A stretch of 64,000 bases of DNA from Parietichytrium sp. I65-24A (taxonomy: Eukaryota; Sar; Bigyra; Thraustochytrida; Thraustochytriidae): contig BLSF01000022.1 in the NCBI GenBank assembly GCA_012862575.1, forward strand, positions 310,001 to 374,000. The letters are read 5' to 3'. The notes under the pieces were generated by a model that worked only from the letters and a program-made list of their open reading frames with translations, searched no databases and was not told the DNA's origin. Below are positions 10,872 to 22,900 of the stretch, one piece after another (position 1 is the first letter of the stretch; every line of letters starts with the position of its first letter). The translations under genes and the position numbers were made by a program.

Positions 10872-11057
10872 CTATTTCCGCTTGGAATGCATACTTTCGA
10901 GACCTTCAGTGTTCACCAGGAATTTCCCGGAGCCACTGGAAATGTGCGAGCTTGTGCGTTTTCTTTCCCGGGACAGGCTGGCCATCATTTCGAGGCACAG
11001 AAGCCACAGCTCATCTCTTTCTTGATGAACGACATCCCTCTTGCGGGACGAAGTCAT
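10872..11057 (-). CDS. Candidate 61-residue open frame, unknown
   Basis: An ATG on the minus strand opens a 61-codon charged frame containing RDELWLLCLEMMASL, which could form an amphipathic helix. The plus strand of the same stretch has an equally plausible 67-codon ATG frame (10887-11090) ending in a GTGAGC donor-like site. At most one can be real, and open frames of this length occur by chance, so this is only a marker for a non-repetitive island in the gene-poor region. Confidence 0.15.
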   Translation of the reverse strand: MTSSRKRDVVHQERDELWLLCLEMMASLSRERKRTSSHISSGSGKFLVNTEGLESMHSKRK

Positions 11058-12242
11058 GTCCCCACCCGCCTCCGCGCGAGCGAAAGGTGAGCGCCTGGTT
11101 CTAAGGTCACTACGCTGCGCGAAGGTCGAGGCATTCAGCGCTTTTGGTCTTTAGGTTTTGATTTCTTGAACTTGCACATGCATGCACCGCTTTTCTCACA
11201 GTCGGATCTCTAGGTACTAATTTCGTCCCCCCTCGCCAGAAGTCTCGGTTGGAATCAAGTGGGTTCTGGTGCAGTGTAATCGCATGTAATTGTAACTCTT
11301 TTCTACTTTGAACAAAGAATTAAAAGAAAAATAAAAATAATAATTAAAATCTACAAATACAAATTTTCGCGCACGTACACTTTTTCCAGGAAGAGCCAAT
11401 GGCATGAAAAATAAAAAATGCCGTTTGCCTTTCAGACTCCGAGCCAGAAAGAATTAAAGCTTGGTAAGATTTCGCAGGCACCCCCAGACAGCGCTGGAGG
11501 ATCAATCACTTCGCCCGGGCCGGAGACTTATAAAACAGCAACACTGTGCTAGACAAAACTGTGTAAAAAGGCCGCAAGCAAGCACACCAAGAGGCAAGAG
11601 GAGGATGAAGGAGAAAGTCCGGCGTGGCCCCGGTTGAAACAGCGACACCAAAGTAATTTCAATCAACAACTCTTGCGGTTCGGATTAATTATTCCGACTT
11701 GAAGAGGAGTAAGTTTGAGAATTCTTCGCCTAACCACACCGTCAATCTTGGGGGATGGATGATGGTTGATAGAAACGAGGCCCCGGCATTGTCCTGCGGG
11801 ATTGGCTTGCGTGTAGGAGGAGGAACAAGCGCTCACCGACTACTCGCTGACTTGTGTGAGTCTACACAGTGGTGTGTGACCTGTGCATTTTTGTGACCAA
11901 CTTTGTTCGAATCTGAGGACACTGGTGTTTTCGGGGTCTGGGAATGAATATCTGGGACAGACGTGCTCTGAGTACTGACCACTGAGTATATTGGTAAATA
12001 GAACTTGAAGCAAGGAATGCCATTCAATGACTCGGATGTAGCCGCCCGGGCGGACTCTTGACTTTTTGCAAATTCCCGAATTCCGAAACTAGCGTAAGCG
12101 TGCATTAGTCAGCGAACGAAAATCCTCCAAATACTGTGGATTTCGTTGGGTGAGCGGCTCAGTCGGGAAGAAAGCTACGCAAAGCTCCTTGCTCAAAGTT
12201 GCTCAAACAGGTCGAGCTAATAGTACTCGAGTACCTACTACA

Positions 12243-12262
12243 TCTATTAGCTAGCTAGCTAG
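12243..12262. repeat. (TAGC)n run
   Basis: A short self-complementary run of TAGC units. Confidence 0.85.
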
Positions 12263-12513
12263 CTCTTCGACAACTTCGACAGGCGAGTTGACGACGGCAC
12301 TGAACCTCAACCTGAGGACTCCACGGCAGGAAACCAGCTTTTGCTCCCCCGCACAACCAACCTGTCGCTGCAGAAGCAGAAACAGTGCTATGAACTGTGA
12401 GACGGCGTGAGTGCGTGAGTGGGTGAGTCAGTAGTCAGTGAGCCAAGCCGCCACTCATCTGACTGATTGGACAAAACCACAGAACACATGCACTACATAT
12501 CACTACATGCACA

Positions 12514-12684
12514 ATGGTCGCTGAGTTGAGGGGTCGCCACAAGACTTCGGGCAAGAGTAGTGTGATCTTTACTCAGGCCGATAAGGGTCCCGCTAGCCAA
12601 CTTACTGACTGTCTGGTGCGTCTTTACAACGCCACTGTGTGGCGAGTGCATCGTCGCGACTGGAAGAAGGCAAGGCAGAAGTAA
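12514..12684 (+). CDS. Candidate 56-residue basic microprotein
   Basis: An ATG in a good context (acaATGG) opens a 56-codon frame ending in TAA. The product is basic, with a compact C-terminus containing VRLYNATVWRVHRRDWKK. It is preceded by a GTGAGT-type repeat (12406-12442) and a CACTACAT repeat (12485-12509), the arrangement seen ahead of most genes here. I recognise no family. A frame of this length is expected by chance several times in the window, so the support is composition plus the leader pattern only. Confidence 0.25.
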   Translation: MVAELRGRHKTSGKSSVIFTQADKGPASQLTDCLVRLYNATVWRVHRRDWKKARQK

Positions 12685-14865
12685 AAGGAGAGCATGAAAC
12701 GTAAATCGTCATTCTTTGCTTGGTCTCTCTTCCTGTCTTTTTCTGGATGCACAGTCAGAACTGATTGATAAGAACAATTGTGAATTGTGAGTTCGTGAAT
12801 TGTGAGTTCGTGAGGAGGACAAGGTCTGTTTTTCTTTCCGACGCAGACATCTAGGCTTCGTAGTCCATGATGCACAACAAACTTCTCCGCGTGAAAGAAG
12901 AAGGCAAGTCGACTGGAGATTTGTTTTGTTTTGGTGTGTGTTGTGTTGTGTTGCAGCTGAGTTGCACTGTATTTGCCAGGGACTTTCCCTTTCTTCGCTC
13001 TCCCCCCCTCCCTTCCGCCAGAAAGTCCCTTTTTCGAAACTTTGAGCCGATGGTACTAGTACAGTAAACAATACAATCTCGTATGACGACAAGGATTGGC
13101 GTAAGGCGTTGCAAGTTGGCGCTAAGTTACAGCGACAAGAAAGGCGGGAAACGACATGTAGAGTGGGCTAATGCAGATGATTAATGAATTGGGAGATCAA
13201 AACATCATTGTAACTTCTGTAACCTTCAAGAACAAATAGAACCTAGCTGCGAAAAATTCGAGACGGCCTTGGTGTAACTTGAACTGTGGCACGTTCCACT
13301 TCATTTACATTAATTCTCATTCTTGGCCTGTGGTCGCATGGTCACGTCATTCGTTCCAACTATTTTTAGACACGGGGTCACGGGGCACGGGAGCGGCGCT
13401 TCCAGGCAGCGCCGACTGCAGACTTCAGATAGCCACCACCACCACCACAAACTCACTATCACCTTCTTTTTATTTTAGCAAAAAATAGCCAATGCAGCAG
13501 ACGTGGCCAAAATGTTTACCTTTTTTACTCAACTTGAAAATTTCTCACCGCACTGGAATCTCAGCGCTAGGACCTAAGGCCGAGCTGTAACGCAGTCGAC
13601 AATTCTGCCACCGTGCGACATGTGGCCAATTTGCCTTTCTGTGTGGAGGAGGAAAGGGAAGATAGACTCAAAAATCCAAAATTTTCACCTGGAAAAGTAT
13701 AACAGTAGAATGGCAGAACAGTAGAACAGGGTGGCTGTGGATGATGTTGTGGATGTTGTGATGTGGATTCGCAATTTCGCACTCACTGTCGGTGGCATCG
13801 TTATCGGAAAACGGACGATGCGTCCCTTTTGAAACTATGGTGTGAGATTTTGCTGCGATACTTGCGCGCCCGTTGTGTTCAACTACAGACGACTGGCGAC
13901 ATTTGTGATTTTCTTGCAGGCGAGTGAAATGAATACGGCGAGAGCGACATCTCTCCCAGGATATCTTACTCGTCAGATTTGTCAAACCGAATTCAGATCC
14001 AGAGTTCTAGAAGGAGAAGAAAGTAGGAAGAAACATCTTTGTTCGAACAACAGAGTACTTTCTGTCTTTTTTCACAGCCAGAAGTCAAAGTCATTGGACT
14101 GGTTCAGATTGTTCAGATTGTTCAGATCTCCGAAAATTCACACTCCGCCCGCTTCTTCCTGTTCTCTCCCTCCTTCTTCTTCCCGCTCATGACATGAGCC
14201 TTAACCCTGTATGGGCTCTTTCGACTGGTCGGTCATAGGGAAGGCCGGGTAGCCGCCGTACCTCTGTCTCAAAGAAATAAGCCCGCAGCACCCATGCGCT
14301 AAGCCATTAATACCATCTACAGTAGAAACATCTCAAGGCCATGTTCGCCTTTCAAATTTAGCTACCGAAAAGTGTGATCCAGTGAAAATGCGGCTCTCCT
14401 CTCAATTGCTGATGTAGCGAGAAAGTAGGGTTGATATTAATAATGCTAGCGGCTCGCCGTGATAGTCACGTTCAGAATTTCTCTCATATTTCATACTACT
14501 CGCTCTTACATTCTCCCGAGTTTAGTGATCGATATCGCCTGGGCTCTATAAAGACAATCTTATCTGTTTAACTAACCAAACCGCTCACCGTCTCAGGAAT
14601 ACTCGAGTCCGTATAGGCACCGTCCTAATTCACAACGTTTGCAACATCTACTACTATCCTACTATAACTTGGTTATAATTCCCGCTGTTTGTGACACCTC
14701 TCTTACCCCTCCATCTAATCAATACACTAAGCATAAGGGTTTTATCCCGAGCGTTTCGGCCAGGCATCCTCTCCTTCTCCTCCTCCTCGCGCCCCTTCCC
14801 CTTTCCTATGCCTCCCAACTTTCTTGCACATCTGCTTGGCCTGCTTCCACCACGATCTTCTGCAC

Positions 14866-15004
14866 TTAGCCCTCTTTGTAAGTCCTTTTCTTACGCAGCT
14901 CCTTCGTCAGGATCGAATTGGTCTCACGCGGAGAGCTAAAGGAGCTGCAGCTACAATAATAGGTCGCGGCTATCGTTCCGCGTAAGAAGCGAGTGGAGGG
15001 CTAG
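14866..15004. repeat. Nested imperfect inverted repeat
   Basis: Three complementary arm pairs nest around one centre: TTAGCCCTC (14866) with GAGGGCTAG (14996), TTCTTACGC (about 14887-14895) with GCGTAAGAA (14980), and AGCTCCTT (14897) with AAGGAGCT (14939). The arrangement could give a branched RNA hairpin or be a degenerate terminal-inverted-repeat element. No coding capacity lies inside. Confidence 0.6.
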
Positions 15005-15460
15005 GAGACCCTTATGCAAGTCCCTTCAGGATAGAGCGACCAATGCATTGAAATGCGGTTTTCATCTTGTCACCTTCATGGGAGGGGGAAAGCTGAGTCC
15101 AACCAGTCCGTGTACGACTGCTAGCTGCGAGCTTCTCCTCTTTGCTGCGCTCTCTCACAAGAGGCGACACCTCAACAGATGGAGAGAGTGCCAAGATTAT
15201 GGCTTTGTATAAGTCATAAAGTAGTGCCCCCAGCCGCTCCTGGAGAGCCAATGAAGTCATTAACCGTATTGAATAGTACTGCTACGGAGCAGCTAGAGGT
15301 GCAACTCCCTGAACTTTCGCAACTTGCAACGGGAGGAGGCTAGTTTCTTTTTATAGTTGATCTCTGCCCTTTGTTCGTAAAATTGAGAATTGTGAGTACG
15401 ACTCCCTTTGCCTCTCCCTCCGTAAAGAATGTGAATTCATTTTTTCGGAGTATGATTATC

Positions 15461-15489
15461 ATCAATCAATCAATTAATCAATCAATCAA
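15461..15489. repeat. (ATCA)n tetranucleotide repeat
   Basis: Seven imperfect units, followed at 15573-15600 by a (CT)n block. Confidence 0.9.
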
Positions 15490-15859
15490 ACAAATACTTT
15501 TGTTCAATAAAAAAGGAGAGAATGGTTTTCTTTTTTCTCCGCCTCTCCCCTCTCCTCTCTGCTGCTCAATCTTCCTCTCTCTCTCTCTCTCTCTCTCACT
15601 CCAGCTTGGTCCCTCTCCCTCGCGCTCTCTCTTCGGGAACTAGCGCCGTCTAATCAATCCACTCAGGGCCATACCAAAACCGTGTAGGGCCAGTTAGCCC
15701 AGAAGTGAACTTCAGCAGAACCGAGTACGCAGTCTACAGATTTCTAGCGCCTGGCTACTGAGTACCCCACACTCTCTGACCTGTCCTCAGCGAGACAAGG
15801 AAATACACCTCCTCTCTGTCTCCCTCTCTCTCGCTCCCTCTGTTGACAAAGTTCTGAAT

Positions 15860-15922
15860 TCCATACTCTCTCTGTGCTCTCTGTACTCTCTGTACTCTCT
15901 GTACTCTCTGTACTCTCTGTCT
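15860..15922. repeat. TACTCTCTG nonanucleotide repeat
   Basis: About six copies in tandem. It is followed at 15955-16060 by a purine-only GAAGG-type tract. Both are in the leader side of the Mei2-like gene. Confidence 0.9.
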
Positions 15923-16298
15923 CACCTGAGGCCTGAGCAGAGGAAGAAGGCAAGAGAGAGAGCAGTGGGGAAAAAGCGGCGGGAAGAAGAAGAAAGAAGG
16001 GAAGGAAGAAAGGAAGGAAGGAAGAAAAGAACGGAAGAAGAAAGAAGGAAGAAGGCCCTCCTCACGACAAGCCACACTCGCGGAAGAAGGAAGGGGCCGG
16101 GGACACGCACATTATCGCACACTATCGGTTTCGCGTACGCAGCGGTAGCGTTGGGAAAGTGGAGGACCAAGCGAGGCCCGCGGGAGCTGCGGCGTGGGGG
16201 AAGCGAGTCGAGTGCCGCGTGGACGTTGACGTTGTGGCGCCAAAGTAGACGGGAGATACACAGGAGATAACAGCGGATTGGCTGTGGTGAACTGTTGG

Positions 16299-16355
16299 TG
16301 GCTTTTGGCAGTTGGCAGTTGGCAGTCGTCAGTTGTGAGTCGTCAGTTGACAGTG
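16299..16355. repeat. GGCAGTT-type repeat in the Mei2-like leader
   Basis: Tandem GGCAGTT units grade into GTCAGTT and GTGAGTC units, ending about 60 nt before the ATG at 16416. Confidence 0.85.
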
Positions 16356-16415
16356 TGTTCGGCGTACATTTGCAGGAGCTCGCGGTGGAGAAGGTCGTTG
16401 AGTGAGGGCGGTTGA

Positions 16416-18389
16416 ATGCTTTCCGGGCTGCAGCGGAGGAGAGCAAAGTCGTGGAGCGGTTGGGATTTGATCAATTTCGATAACATCTTCTTGTGGTCTG
16501 AAGAAGAGGTGATCGTTGAACCCAACGCTCCACAGGGCGGTGCCGGGACAAAGGACGATTTTTGTGTGGTCGGCCTTCTTCCCGCGTACCCCGTGCACCC
16601 TCTTTCGAAAGCAGTCTCGGACGACATTCAAGCCAAAGTGGAAATGGCGATGAGGAATCGCAAAGACCATGTGATGGAAGCGCAGTCAGACCAGAGCGTT
16701 TCTTCAGCCGGGGGGCGCAAACCGCAGACCAAGGTTCGCAGGATGCCTGTTAAGCTTATGTTTAGCACGTTTCAGTCCAAGACCAACACCCGCTCTTTGC
16801 TTGTCAAGCAAAGCGCTTTCCGCGAGAACGAATCGGTGGACCAAGACTCGGCCTTTGATCGTGATGAAGAAGAACCTATCGAGGAAGACGATGTCCTCCC
16901 TCTGCTCGAGGTTCACGGCGACGTGGAGTCTTTCGCGCTGTGTGGAGATGTCTGCTTCGTTTCCTATTACGAACTCGCGGGCGCAGAGGGGCTTGCTTCG
17001 GTCCTCGGGTCGTCGGAGTTTGTCTACAGTTCTGTTGGTGTCGTCTTTTCTGGCACATCCGGTTCTGACTCCCAGTTGTTTCACGCCACTACTTTTTTGG
17101 TGGATGGGTCCGAGGTATCCGTGGAACAAGGGGTGGAAAGCGTGTTGAACTGCTCAAGGGAGGATATTAGCGAGATTCGCAGGGACGAGAGCCGCCAAAA
17201 TTTCTTTTTCGTGGATTTCAACGACCCTCGACGGGCTCTGGAAATATACAAAACGCTGCGTGGAAAGGGTAAATCTTTTGTTTCTTTCGCGCCACTTAGC
17301 ACGCGCGAGTCTCGGACACATTCCAAGTTCATTCAACTTTTTGGGCTCAAGACATCCGATCTCGTCAAGTACATTCCAGAGATTCGCTCTTACAGAGCCA
17401 GCACCACAGAGCTCCCGGCTGTCTCTTCGCCCGAGATGCTACCGTTCGCGTCCCTTTCCATCAAGTCCCCCGCTCCTTCGCAACAGCAGCTGCAGTCTCA
17501 AGGTGGATCTTCGATGATGACCGGGGCGGGCTCTCGCGGGGGGGTGAACGGCGGCATTCGATCAAGCAATTCGAGTCCGGCTCCTGCCACCCATTACATG
17601 AGCGGTCTTGACGACTCGAACAGCGGGGGCAATAATAACAACAATTCCAACGGCTCCAACGGCCAACCAGCTGTTCGAGGGGTGCCGCCGCTGAACCGTG
17701 GTCCTCAAAAGAAAGCTAATACGGAATTTCAGGTCAGCGTGAATGACGTCTATTCTGGTCAGGACCGCCGCACCTCCATCATGATTCGTAACATCCCCAA
17801 CAAATACACGCAAGAAATGGTTCTCAGGGAGATCGATGAGCGTTTTGCAAGAACGTACGACTTTTTCTATCTGCCCATCGATTTCCAGAACAAGTGTAAT
17901 ATCGGGTACGCGTTCATCAACTTTGCGAACACGCACACAATTCCCGATTTTTACCGCCATTTCAACAACAGACGATGGAACAACTTCAACAGTGGAAAAA
18001 TCTGCGCAATCACTTATGCGCGAATTCAAGGCAGAGACGCTCTCATCGCACGCTTCGAGAATTCTAGCGTGATGGAGATGGACAAGGAGTGCCGCCCTGT
18101 TATTTTTGATGTCGCTAAACCGGCCATGGACACTCGCAATACCAATGGCAACATGCCTGGCTTGTTCCTGGGCACCCCGCCTGCTGCCCCTGCGGTTAAC
18201 CCCCCTCCTGGTTTACAAGGCCTGAGCCCGTACTCACTTGGCGTGACCGTGGGCAATAGCTCGCAGCACCAGTCTCCTTTTGATAGCTTTGGGGACTCCA
18301 ACTTTATGTCCGCTAGCCAAAATATTGGCCAGCATTTTGCTAGCTTTAGCCATTCCGGCAACGGCAACTCGGGCAGCTACTTTCAATAA
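16416..18389 (+). CDS. Mei2-like RNA-binding protein
   Basis: Single-exon, 657 residues. The C-terminal region (about 450-565) is the diagnostic Mei2 RRM3: RRTSIMIRNIPNKYTQ, then YDFFYLPIDFQNKCNIGYAF, FNSGKICAITYARIQGRDAL and a final CRPVIF. This domain is longer than a standard RRM and is largely confined to the Mei2/AML/TEL family. Upstream, GDVCFVSYYELAGAEG (about 175-195) and FFFVDFNDPRRALEIY (about 260-280) have the RNP1-like strands of degenerate first and second RRMs, so the three-RRM order is kept. Asn/Ser/Gly-rich linkers and a Pro-Gly tail complete the protein. Fission-yeast Mei2 drives meiosis by binding noncoding RNA and plant relatives act in meiosis and development, so a role in RNA-based differentiation control is inferred. 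The frame has an ATG start and ends in TAA. Confidence 0.9.
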   Translation: MLSGLQRRRAKSWSGWDLINFDNIFLWSEEEVIVEPNAPQGGAGTKDDFCVVGLLPAYPVHPLSKAVSDDIQAKVEMAMRNRKDHVMEAQSDQSVSSAGGRKPQTKVRRMPVKLMFSTFQSKTNTRSLLVKQSAFRENESVDQDSAFDRDEEEPIEEDDVLPLLEVHGDVESFALCGDVCFVSYYELAGAEGLASVLGSSEFVYSSVGVVFSGTSGSDSQLFHATTFLVDGSEVSVEQGVESVLNCSREDISEIRRDESRQNFFFVDFNDPRRALEIYKTLRGKGKSFVSFAPLSTRESRTHSKFIQLFGLKTSDLVKYIPEIRSYRASTTELPAVSSPEMLPFASLSIKSPAPSQQQLQSQGGSSMMTGAGSRGGVNGGIRSSNSSPAPATHYMSGLDDSNSGGNNNNNSNGSNGQPAVRGVPPLNRGPQKKANTEFQVSVNDVYSGQDRRTSIMIRNIPNKYTQEMVLREIDERFARTYDFFYLPIDFQNKCNIGYAFINFANTHTIPDFYRHFNNRRWNNFNSGKICAITYARIQGRDALIARFENSSVMEMDKECRPVIFDVAKPAMDTRNTNGNMPGLFLGTPPAAPAVNPPPGLQGLSPYSLGVTVGNSSQHQSPFDSFGDSNFMSASQNIGQHFASFSHSGNGNSGSYFQ

Positions 18390-19909
18390 CGGAACCAGCC
18401 CTGTTTTTGGAAAGGCTTCCTGCAACTGTGGTCCCGCTCTGACCAAAACGCTGTATATTCAGGATCTGGGTGTTGAATTACTCACACTCACTCTTTGAGC
18501 ATCTGGCCCGAACTTGGAGTGCATGTTTCTCTCTTTTTGGCTTGAAGCCGAGGGATTCATGCATTTCTCCCTCATCGCCATTGCCCTTTTTAGGGGTGAA
18601 GAATGCAAGTGAGGGTCTTGTGTGGTGATAAGAAAAAGAGGTGATATTTGGGGGGGGTGAGGAACTTTCGATGCGGGTTTTGTCGTACGGCCCAAGTCCT
18701 CTGGTCTTTCTCCTCCCTTTGTCTTTCTTTCATTTCGTCCTATATATGATGAGTTGGGCAGAGTCGATATTTCGGTGGGAGTGCCGTTTTGTTGCTCTTT
18801 GTATTCGCGCTGGTACTTTTGTTTGCCGTGCTTTTGCTATATTTGTGCAGGCCCGAAATGCCTGCTAAGCTCTCACAGCTTCCGCAGCACGTCGAGTGAC
18901 GCCTTGGTCATACAAGCTGCTGCGGCTGCTATTTGCTTTCAATTTTGTTTTGGGGTTCATTTCTTTCCTACATTCGATCACTCGATCTTTTGTTCGTTCG
19001 AAGCCGGTGTCGACTTGCAGTACTCTCGTTCTGAACCGGAACGTGTCTTACATTTTCTGCAATTCCTTTTTCAGTTTCTTTTTTCCCCAAAAAAATTACT
19101 GACGATTTCCAACTATTCACTCTTTCCTCCACTCTTTTCTCTCGACACGCTGCGCGACTATCTGCACTTTTTCTCTCCCGTTCATTTGCACAAGATTACA
19201 CAAATTTACACAACTTACACAAGGCACAGTTTGCACAGACACACCGATGCGTTCCGCAAACGTTTGCAACGGTTTTGTGGGCTTGCACTGTGCACCCCTA
19301 AGGTATCGCCTAATTGCGTTACACCCCTTTCTATTTCTAGGATTGGACGATTTGGTGATGATTAATTCAGATGGATGAGTATCGATCTATTCGCCGACAA
19401 AGATAAGAAAGGTCAAAAGTGGAGCAGACTGAACAGACGGCAAGCCCAATCAATGCTCTTTTAACACGCTGTCTCGCCCTGAATAAACTAGCTAGCACGA
19501 AGCGGGTGTGAATACAGAGGCACATTGCATTGCATTGCATTGCATTGCATTGCATAGAATGGATAGACAAGCAGCCGCGTTAGCAGCGTTAACCGACTGC
19601 GAAGGGCCGTAAGGAGCGCTGGGACCTCGTAGGCGCGCAACCGAAAGTTACCGAGTAGAGAAAGTAGAGAACGGAGAACAGACGTTGGCAATTGGTTTGT
19701 TGTTGGTGTGAAAATAGAAAGGAAGGCACACTCGAAACGTCGCAACGTCGCCGAGACTTGGCTGGGAAGCGCGACAGCTGTTTGAGCGATTGGAGAAAGG
19801 CCAGGGAAACGGGCAGGTGAACTTGGCGCAGGATAAAGGTCGGCGGCGACTTCGCAGGCCGGTCAAGTAGTGGAGCACCGTGACAAACGGTTTGTTGCCT
19901 CCTAGCAAG
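18390..19909. other. Intergenic region and IFT121 leader
   Basis: T-rich 3' flank of the Mei2-like gene (18390-19200) is followed by the leader side of the IFT121 gene. No gene is supportable. It contains an ATTGC pentanucleotide repeat. Confidence 0.5.
19523..19556. repeat. (ATTGC)n pentanucleotide repeat
   Basis: Six to seven perfect copies, about 350 nt upstream of the IFT121 start. Confidence 0.95.
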
Positions 19910-22900
19910 ATGTTTGTCTTCCTGAGCAAGAAGATTGCCATGCCAAGCGGCAGCAAAATCCACAGCTTGGCGTGGAATTCGGCGCAGGGCTGGATCGCGT
20001 GCGGAGGAGAGAATGGCTTGCTCAAAGTCCTCAAGATGGAAACAGCTGCGGACTCGAAGGCGCGCGGAATCGCTGCACCAGTAAGTTGAACGCCGAAGAA
20101 GTTAGAGCTCTTGTGTGTATTTCTGGGCCAAAACTAATCCCTCGATGTTATCGCTACGTTTGCCGTAATCCCAGAGCAACCTGTCAATGAATCAGACCTG
20201 CGAAGGGCATCAAGGCGCAGTCGTGTGCAGCACCTGGAACGCAGTCCATCGAAAGCTGACAACCTCAGACGAGTATGGTTTGATCATCGTGTGGATGCTT
20301 CATCGCTCCGAATGGTACGAAGAAATGATCAACAACAGGAACAAGTCCGTTGTCATGTCCATGAAATGGTCTGGAGACGGCCAGCGCATCTGCATCGGGT
20401 ACGCGGACGGAGCGGTCATCGTTGGTGGTGTGGACGGCAACCGCATATGGGCCAAAGAGCTCGGCATGGAGCTGACATTCGTGGAGTGGTCTCCTGATGG
20501 TCGCCATATTCTCTTTGCAAATAGGCAAAACAGGATCTTCATCTTTGACGCCAAAGGCAACAAGATTGCCAAGTTGCCCCTCTATATTTCAGCAGACGCA
20601 GACAACGACGACGTAAGGGAGGACGGTTCCGGACATGACATCATTGGGCTTCATTGGTACGACGGTACGCGCGGTCACGTTGACAGCGATGCTCCAGACT
20701 TGGCTATCGCGTTTAGAAACGGGAGGGTGCAGATCACCAAAGGACTCAATTTCAGCGGCAAAAGTGCAGCCAGTGCCTCACCAGAAAGTAAGAGTGGAGC
20801 GGATGACGACGTCGCTATTCTTCACGTTCAAGCTACCGAAGAAAACTATCCACCAGTGCTTATTGACACCGGTATGCGCCTCACCAAGATCTCTTGGAAT
20901 GCCGATGGCTCGATCCTTGCTTTGGCCGGGACACAGGAGTCAACTGCGCCTTCTGGAGAAAGCCGAACACTTTGCATGGTTCAATTCTATACCCCGTTCG
21001 GACAGCATCTGCGCTCTCTGAAGGTTCCTGGCTCAACCATCTCCGCAATCACGTGGGAGGGCACTGGCCTTCGCATTGCTCTGGCTGTGGACTCGTTCAT
21101 ATACTTTGCAAACCTGCGCCCGGACTACCGCTGGGGATACTTTGGCAACACCGTGTGCTATGCACACGGTAAAGCTGACCGCCAGGATACCTCTGTGGTC
21201 TTTTGGGATACCCACTCCGAGGAGCGCCATGTCAAATATGTCAAGCGCCTTACTGCGATTCGAGCTGCTGGGGAGAACGCCGTCCTCGCTACTCGTGGGG
21301 AAGGCAGTTTTTTGGTTCAGGCTTCCAAGAACCAAAAGATCACGCTGAGGCAATTTTCCCTCGTTTTATGCAATGCCATCGGCAGTCCTGTGGACTCCAA
21401 AGAAATCAATATTGACCCTCTCTGCCTGGCCATGACTTCAACTCACGTCATTGTGGCAAGCGAGAATGCTATCTACATCTGGCAGTATCGCTCGCAAGGC
21501 CAAAAATCGGCCCAGCTCCAGGCAGCAGGCGCCGGGGGGTCCACGCTGCAAGCCTCCCTTCTCGACGTTACCAATACTGGCAACGCAACTAGACAAAAAC
21601 AAAACCGCGAGAGAGTGTTTCACGTGGATGCGGATCCAGCTCGCTCGTGCGTGACCGGCTTGGCAGTGCTCACGAGCGAAACCCAGTCTTCTTCGAAGAA
21701 GAATGCGGAGACGAAGGCTTTGCTGTTGGAAATTCTCACCAAGGAGACAGCGGACTCTATCACTTGCATCGCCTCGTCCGATAGGTGCCTTGTCGTTGCT
21801 AGAGAGTCAGGCACAATTCAGCGGTACACCTTGCCGCACGTTGCACTTGAAGGGAAATTTGTCGTCAAGTGCAGGCCACAACAAATCGCACTCAACTCGA
21901 ACAGCTCCAAGGTTTCAATCATTGACATTAACGGCCAGCTTACTGTTCTGGATATGGAGCGCCGGGTGGAGCGTAATGGACAGACGCAATTGGGCGAGCA
22001 ACTTTCGTTCGAGAGGAAGGACGCATGGGACATGAAATGGGCTGACGACAACCCGGATCTCATTGCAGTGATGGAAAAGACTCGTTTGTACATCTTTAGA
22101 AATCTTGAGTCCGAAGAGCCTGTTCTCTCGTCCGGCTATCTGTGCAAACATGCGGACCTCCAAATCAAGGCCGTCATGCTTGACGAGATTGTGCAGCAAC
22201 CAACTGCACCTGCTGCCGACATGATGGTTGACTTCCCCACAAAGTCCCTCAGGGATGTACGAGAGATGCTCAAAACTGTCGGCGTCCAGGACGCTTTCGA
22301 GTACATCGAGGCCCACCCACATCCTCGCCTGTGGAAGCTTCTAGCAGAGTCCGCCCTTGAGCGTCTTGAGTTCACCGTTGCAGACAAGGCCTTTGTCCGT
22401 TGCTCGGACTATTCCGGGATTCAGCTTGTCAAGAGGCTCAAAAACCTCAATGACAAAGTCAAACAGCGAGCGCAGGTCGCGGCATACTTCGAGAGGTTTG
22501 ATGAAGCGGAATCGCTATACCGCGACATTGATCGCAAAGACCTTGCCATTGACCTGCGAATCATGCTCGGTGACTGGTTCAGAGTCGTCCAACTGGCGCA
22601 AACGGGAGGCGGGGCTGGGGATGATGATCTCTTGCGAACCGCTTGGAAGAAGATCGGGGAATACTACGCGTCGCGCCAGAAATGGAGCAAAGCAGTACAA
22701 TACTTTGCCTCCGCAAAAGATCCAGACTCCCTTGTGGACTGCTATTACCTTCTCGAGGAGTATGCAAGCTTAGAGAAATTGGTTCGCGTGATTCCCGAAG
22801 GCTCTCCTTTACTCTATGATATTGGAAAGAAATTTCAAAGTGTGGGCATGTCCGAGAGCGCTTCAATGGCCTACCTTAAGGCAGGGGACGTCAAAGCCGC

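Larger units (their letters stand above)
8754..16415. other. 7.6-kb gene-poor region rich in simple repeats
   Basis: No protein family is recognisable on either strand. The left part (8754-9600) is the leader side of the kinase gene and is dominated by CT, GA and TTTTGCC repeats. The middle (10050-15000) is mostly unique sequence with several short open frames of 55-70 codons, too short to separate from chance. The right part (15460-16415) is purine-rich and CT-repeat leader of the Mei2-like gene. TATA-like boxes occur at about 11530 (TATAAAA) and 14548 (TATAAAG) with no gene visible downstream. It is the longest stretch without a recognisable gene and the best place to look for noncoding transcripts. 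Confidence 0.5.

Noticed and set aside
15655-15780. GGCCATACC-like sequence reminiscent of 5S rRNA
   Set aside because: Only a few bases match. The internal control region and the rest of the 5S sequence are missing.
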